In this document: positions 61,771 through 64,000 of the stretch, piece by piece
How positions within the stretch are numbered: position 1 is the first letter of the stretch
How the letters are laid out: each line of letters begins with the position of its first letter
Assembly: GCA_016722295.1 (NCBI GenBank)
Contig: JADKGL010000030.1
Location: 62,001 to 126,000 of the forward strand
Direction: 5' to 3'
DNA: 64,000 nucleotides
Source of the DNA: Saprospiraceae bacterium
GTDB lineage: Bacteria; Bacteroidota; Bacteroidia; Chitinophagales; Saprospiraceae
Notes under the pieces: model-generated
Told to the model about the DNA's origin: nothing
Databases searched by the model: none
Seen by the model: the letters and a program-made list of their open reading frames with translations, nothing else
Translations under genes and position numbers: made by a program

Positions 61771-63951
61771 ATGAAAACATTGTTAATTAAAATATCTTTA
61801 GTTATTATTTTATACTCTTCGTTAATCACAATTACACCATTGTTATCCCAAAATATTGATAGTCTATTTGAACTAAGTGAGAAACAACATGATCTTACAA
61901 AACTAAAAACTCTATCAGAAATTCTCCATATCGTTAATCCTGAAACACATGTAAACTACCTAAAAAAACTTACAAACTATAAAAATTTTATTGATTCGCA
62001 GAATAACGATAGTATTAAATTGGTTTATTACAATAAAATCTATAGTTACCATTTCGTACAACTCAGATTTGACTCTTGCAAAGTATATCTTGACAACTAT
62101 GAATCTATTGCTTTGCGACAGAACAATCTAAAATATATCGCTTTAGTTCATCATCGCAAAGCAATGTTATTAGGTATAGGAATGCAACTAGATTCATCTA
62201 CAGTAGAAATACAAAAAGCAATATCCATTTATTCTAAAGCAAAGGATTACGAAAACTTGGGATTAGTTTATGGAAATTTAGCAACCTTATTTCGCTCATC
62301 AGATGTTCAAAAAGCTATCGCTTATGCCTATACTTCAATAAAATATCTGGAAAAAATCTGTCATTCGAGTTATGAAGCTAGATCTCATAACAATATAGGG
62401 GCGATGTTCTACGATCTGCAAATGTATAGTTTAGCTGAATTACATTTCTCTAAAGCATATGGTTTAAATAAAGGAAGTAAAAATAATAGAGCCGAAGTTC
62501 TGTTTTGTAATAATTTGATCATGACATTGCTTAGACAACAAAAAAATGAGCAGGCCAAAATTATTATAGAATCAATATCCACTAAATTAGATTCAGTCAA
62601 TTTTCCTATGTCTTCAATTTATTTCCATATCAATTATGCCAATTACTTTTACAACATTCAAAATTTTAATTTAGCCAATCAAGAAATTCAATATGCACTA
62701 ACTATCCATGACAAATATAACTACGGCGGAGAAGTCTTGGCAATGATTAAATTAATTGAATCAAAAGTAATGTATCACAAGATGAATTTTTTGAAAGCCA
62801 TAGAGTCAACAAAAATAGGCCTATTCAATTATCAAGGAAAGAATACAATATATGCAAATATTGAATTCAATGAAATATTACAAAAATCATATTCTAAATT
62901 AGGCAATTATTTTGAAGCAAATAAAATTATCAAAAAAATAATAGACCTAGAACTCTCTAATTCTCAGGAAGAATATTCTAAATTTTTGATTCAATCTGAA
63001 CTCAGCTATAATCTGAAACAAATTGATGATCGATTTGAAGAAGAAGACAATAAATATAAAGAAAAATTACGTTACGAAAGAAAAAAATTCACTTATATCA
63101 GCTTGATATTAATAGGTTTACTTTTACTATCAATAGTCATCATACGACTGTATTTAATCGAAAAAGACCAAGCTAAAATAATATCATTAAACAATAAATC
63201 TACTTTCGATTCAAATGCAACATTGAAACAAACAAATGAAGAATTAGAGGAATCAAATCTACGACTCATAAAGCTTGCGAATAATATAAGTAGGCAGTTT
63301 GAAGAACCATTACAAATCATAAATGAATCGTCTCAAAAGGTAGTAGAATTTCATAAAGATGATTTAAGTGAAGAGAAAATTGAGCAAGCAAGAAGAATAA
63401 ATTCTAGCTCGAAGCGATTAAAAACTATGATTCAACATTTATTCAATCTCTCAATAATCGATGGAAATGTGAGATTTGATCAGATACCTTTGAATGAAAT
63501 TTTTACAATAGTTCGCGAAAGTATACATGAAATGCTGGAAAAGAAGTCAGGTATTATCATATTCGAAAGCATAGATAAAATAGTTTATTGCGACAAATTA
63601 CTTATGAATCAAGTATTCTATAATATTATATCTAATGCAATAAAATATTCAAGAGAGAATATATCGCCATTCATTAATGTAGGTGTGCTCAATACTAATG
63701 ATTTAGATTTCATAACCATTTACATTAGAGATAATGGAATTGGAATAGCGGAAGATTATTTTGAATATATTTTTACACCATTTAAAAAAATCGATCATAC
63801 AGATGATTCAAGTTATGGCATCGGACTTGCTACCAGCAAACGAATTATTGAAAGTCTGGGAGGTAAAATCTGGGTTGAAGCGAAATTAAATGTGGGATCA
63901 ATTTTCTATTTTCAAATTCCAGTTTCCAATCTGAATATGAATAGAAAATAA
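61771..63951 (+). CDS. TPR sensor histidine kinase with complete ATPase domain but no acceptor histidine
   Basis: A 726-aa protein: signal peptide (LLIKISLVIILYSSLITI), TPR repeats (about 120-400), a membrane segment (about 438-462), coiled coil, DHp and HATPase. The DHp motif reads NNISRQFEEPLQII, so R508 stands where the previous gene has H382 (AHDLNQPL). The ATPase has the N box (NQVFYNIISNAIKYS), G1 (DNGIGIA), F box (IFTPFKKI) and G2 (SYGIGLATSKRI). It starts 14 bp after its partner. It could phosphorylate the partner in trans. Confidence 0.88.
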   Translation: MKTLLIKISLVIILYSSLITITPLLSQNIDSLFELSEKQHDLTKLKTLSEILHIVNPETHVNYLKKLTNYKNFIDSQNNDSIKLVYYNKIYSYHFVQLRFDSCKVYLDNYESIALRQNNLKYIALVHHRKAMLLGIGMQLDSSTVEIQKAISIYSKAKDYENLGLVYGNLATLFRSSDVQKAIAYAYTSIKYLEKICHSSYEARSHNNIGAMFYDLQMYSLAELHFSKAYGLNKGSKNNRAEVLFCNNLIMTLLRQQKNEQAKIIIESISTKLDSVNFPMSSIYFHINYANYFYNIQNFNLANQEIQYALTIHDKYNYGGEVLAMIKLIESKVMYHKMNFLKAIESTKIGLFNYQGKNTIYANIEFNEILQKSYSKLGNYFEANKIIKKIIDLELSNSQEEYSKFLIQSELSYNLKQIDDRFEEEDNKYKEKLRYERKKFTYISLILIGLLLLSIVIIRLYLIEKDQAKIISLNNKSTFDSNATLKQTNEELEESNLRLIKLANNISRQFEEPLQIINESSQKVVEFHKDDLSEEKIEQARRINSSSKRLKTMIQHLFNLSIIDGNVRFDQIPLNEIFTIVRESIHEMLEKKSGIIIFESIDKIVYCDKLLMNQVFYNIISNAIKYSRENISPFINVGVLNTNDLDFITIYIRDNGIGIAEDYFEYIFTPFKKIDHTDDSSYGIGLATSKRIIESLGGKIWVEAKLNVGSIFYFQIPVSNLNMNRK

Positions 63952-64000
63952 AATATATTTTTTTCTATATTATAATAAACATATTGTGCTTGGAATAAAC

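Overview
The window looks like a chromosomal contig of a Bacteroidota bacterium, most likely Saprospiria/Saprospiraceae. The evidence is low GC, secreted proteins with type IX secretion (T9SS) C-terminal sorting domains of types A and B, the T9SS proteins PorQ and PorE-like, an HmuR/HmuY haem uptake pair, a GGGP/PcrB-type lipid synthase, and TAnnTTTG -7 promoter boxes instead of TATAAT. No rRNA, CRISPR array or transposase is visible. Two tRNA genes are present (Cys-GCA and Met-CAT).

Layout. 1-2900: the end of a secreted beta-helix protein, then about 2 kb of decayed repeat units (T9SS tail, CCCTTCCC hairpin, DUF559 endonuclease remnant) closed by three small hairpins. 2.9-8.5 kb: a membrane VWA-like protein, then a secreted GATase-like protein in a run with paaD-paaH-paaI (phenylacetate catabolism). 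8.5-19.8 kb: a vanadium haloperoxidase-like enzyme, PorQ with a MORN-type lipoprotein, a frameshifted phospholipase D, hmuR-hmuY facing an AraC regulator, a small secreted protein, a secreted propeller protein and galK. 20.97-26.4 kb: tRNA-Cys carrying a compact 5.3-kb integrative element between 125-bp direct repeats. It encodes an integrase, a 310-aa unknown, an excisionase-like HTH protein, a small unknown, a putative replication initiator with internal iteron-like repeats, and a second HTH protein. 26.5-31.2 kb: a LytTR regulator, tRNA-Met, small conserved proteins, rsgA and GGGP synthase. 31.4-44.8 kb: a surface/secretion zone with a glycosyltransferase, two frameshifted T9SS cargo genes, an intact T9SS protein, a duplicated-domain protein, a radical SAM/SPASM enzyme and a PorE-like protein. 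44.8-60.2 kb: mostly core genes (rlmD, rmlA, trhO, ruvX, def, rnc-fabF-acpP, pyk, an envelope cluster with an EnvC-like protein). 60.4-64 kb: two adjacent TPR sensor histidine kinases.

Most notable points. (1) The two terminal kinases are complementary halves. The first keeps the phospho-acceptor His (AHDLNQPL) but has no ATPase domain. The second has a complete HATPase domain but has Arg at the acceptor-His position. They look like a trans-acting split kinase. (2) The tRNA-Cys element has mirrored recombinase-arm repeats, an operator palindrome over the HTH start codon, and TGGTACAAGGTCA repeats in the rep gene that occur in two reading frames. The DNA beyond its right end looks like the left end of a second, related element. 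(3) Single-base homopolymer frameshifts occur only in secreted or surface genes, never in the housekeeping genes here. They may be real decay or assembly errors, and reads would decide.
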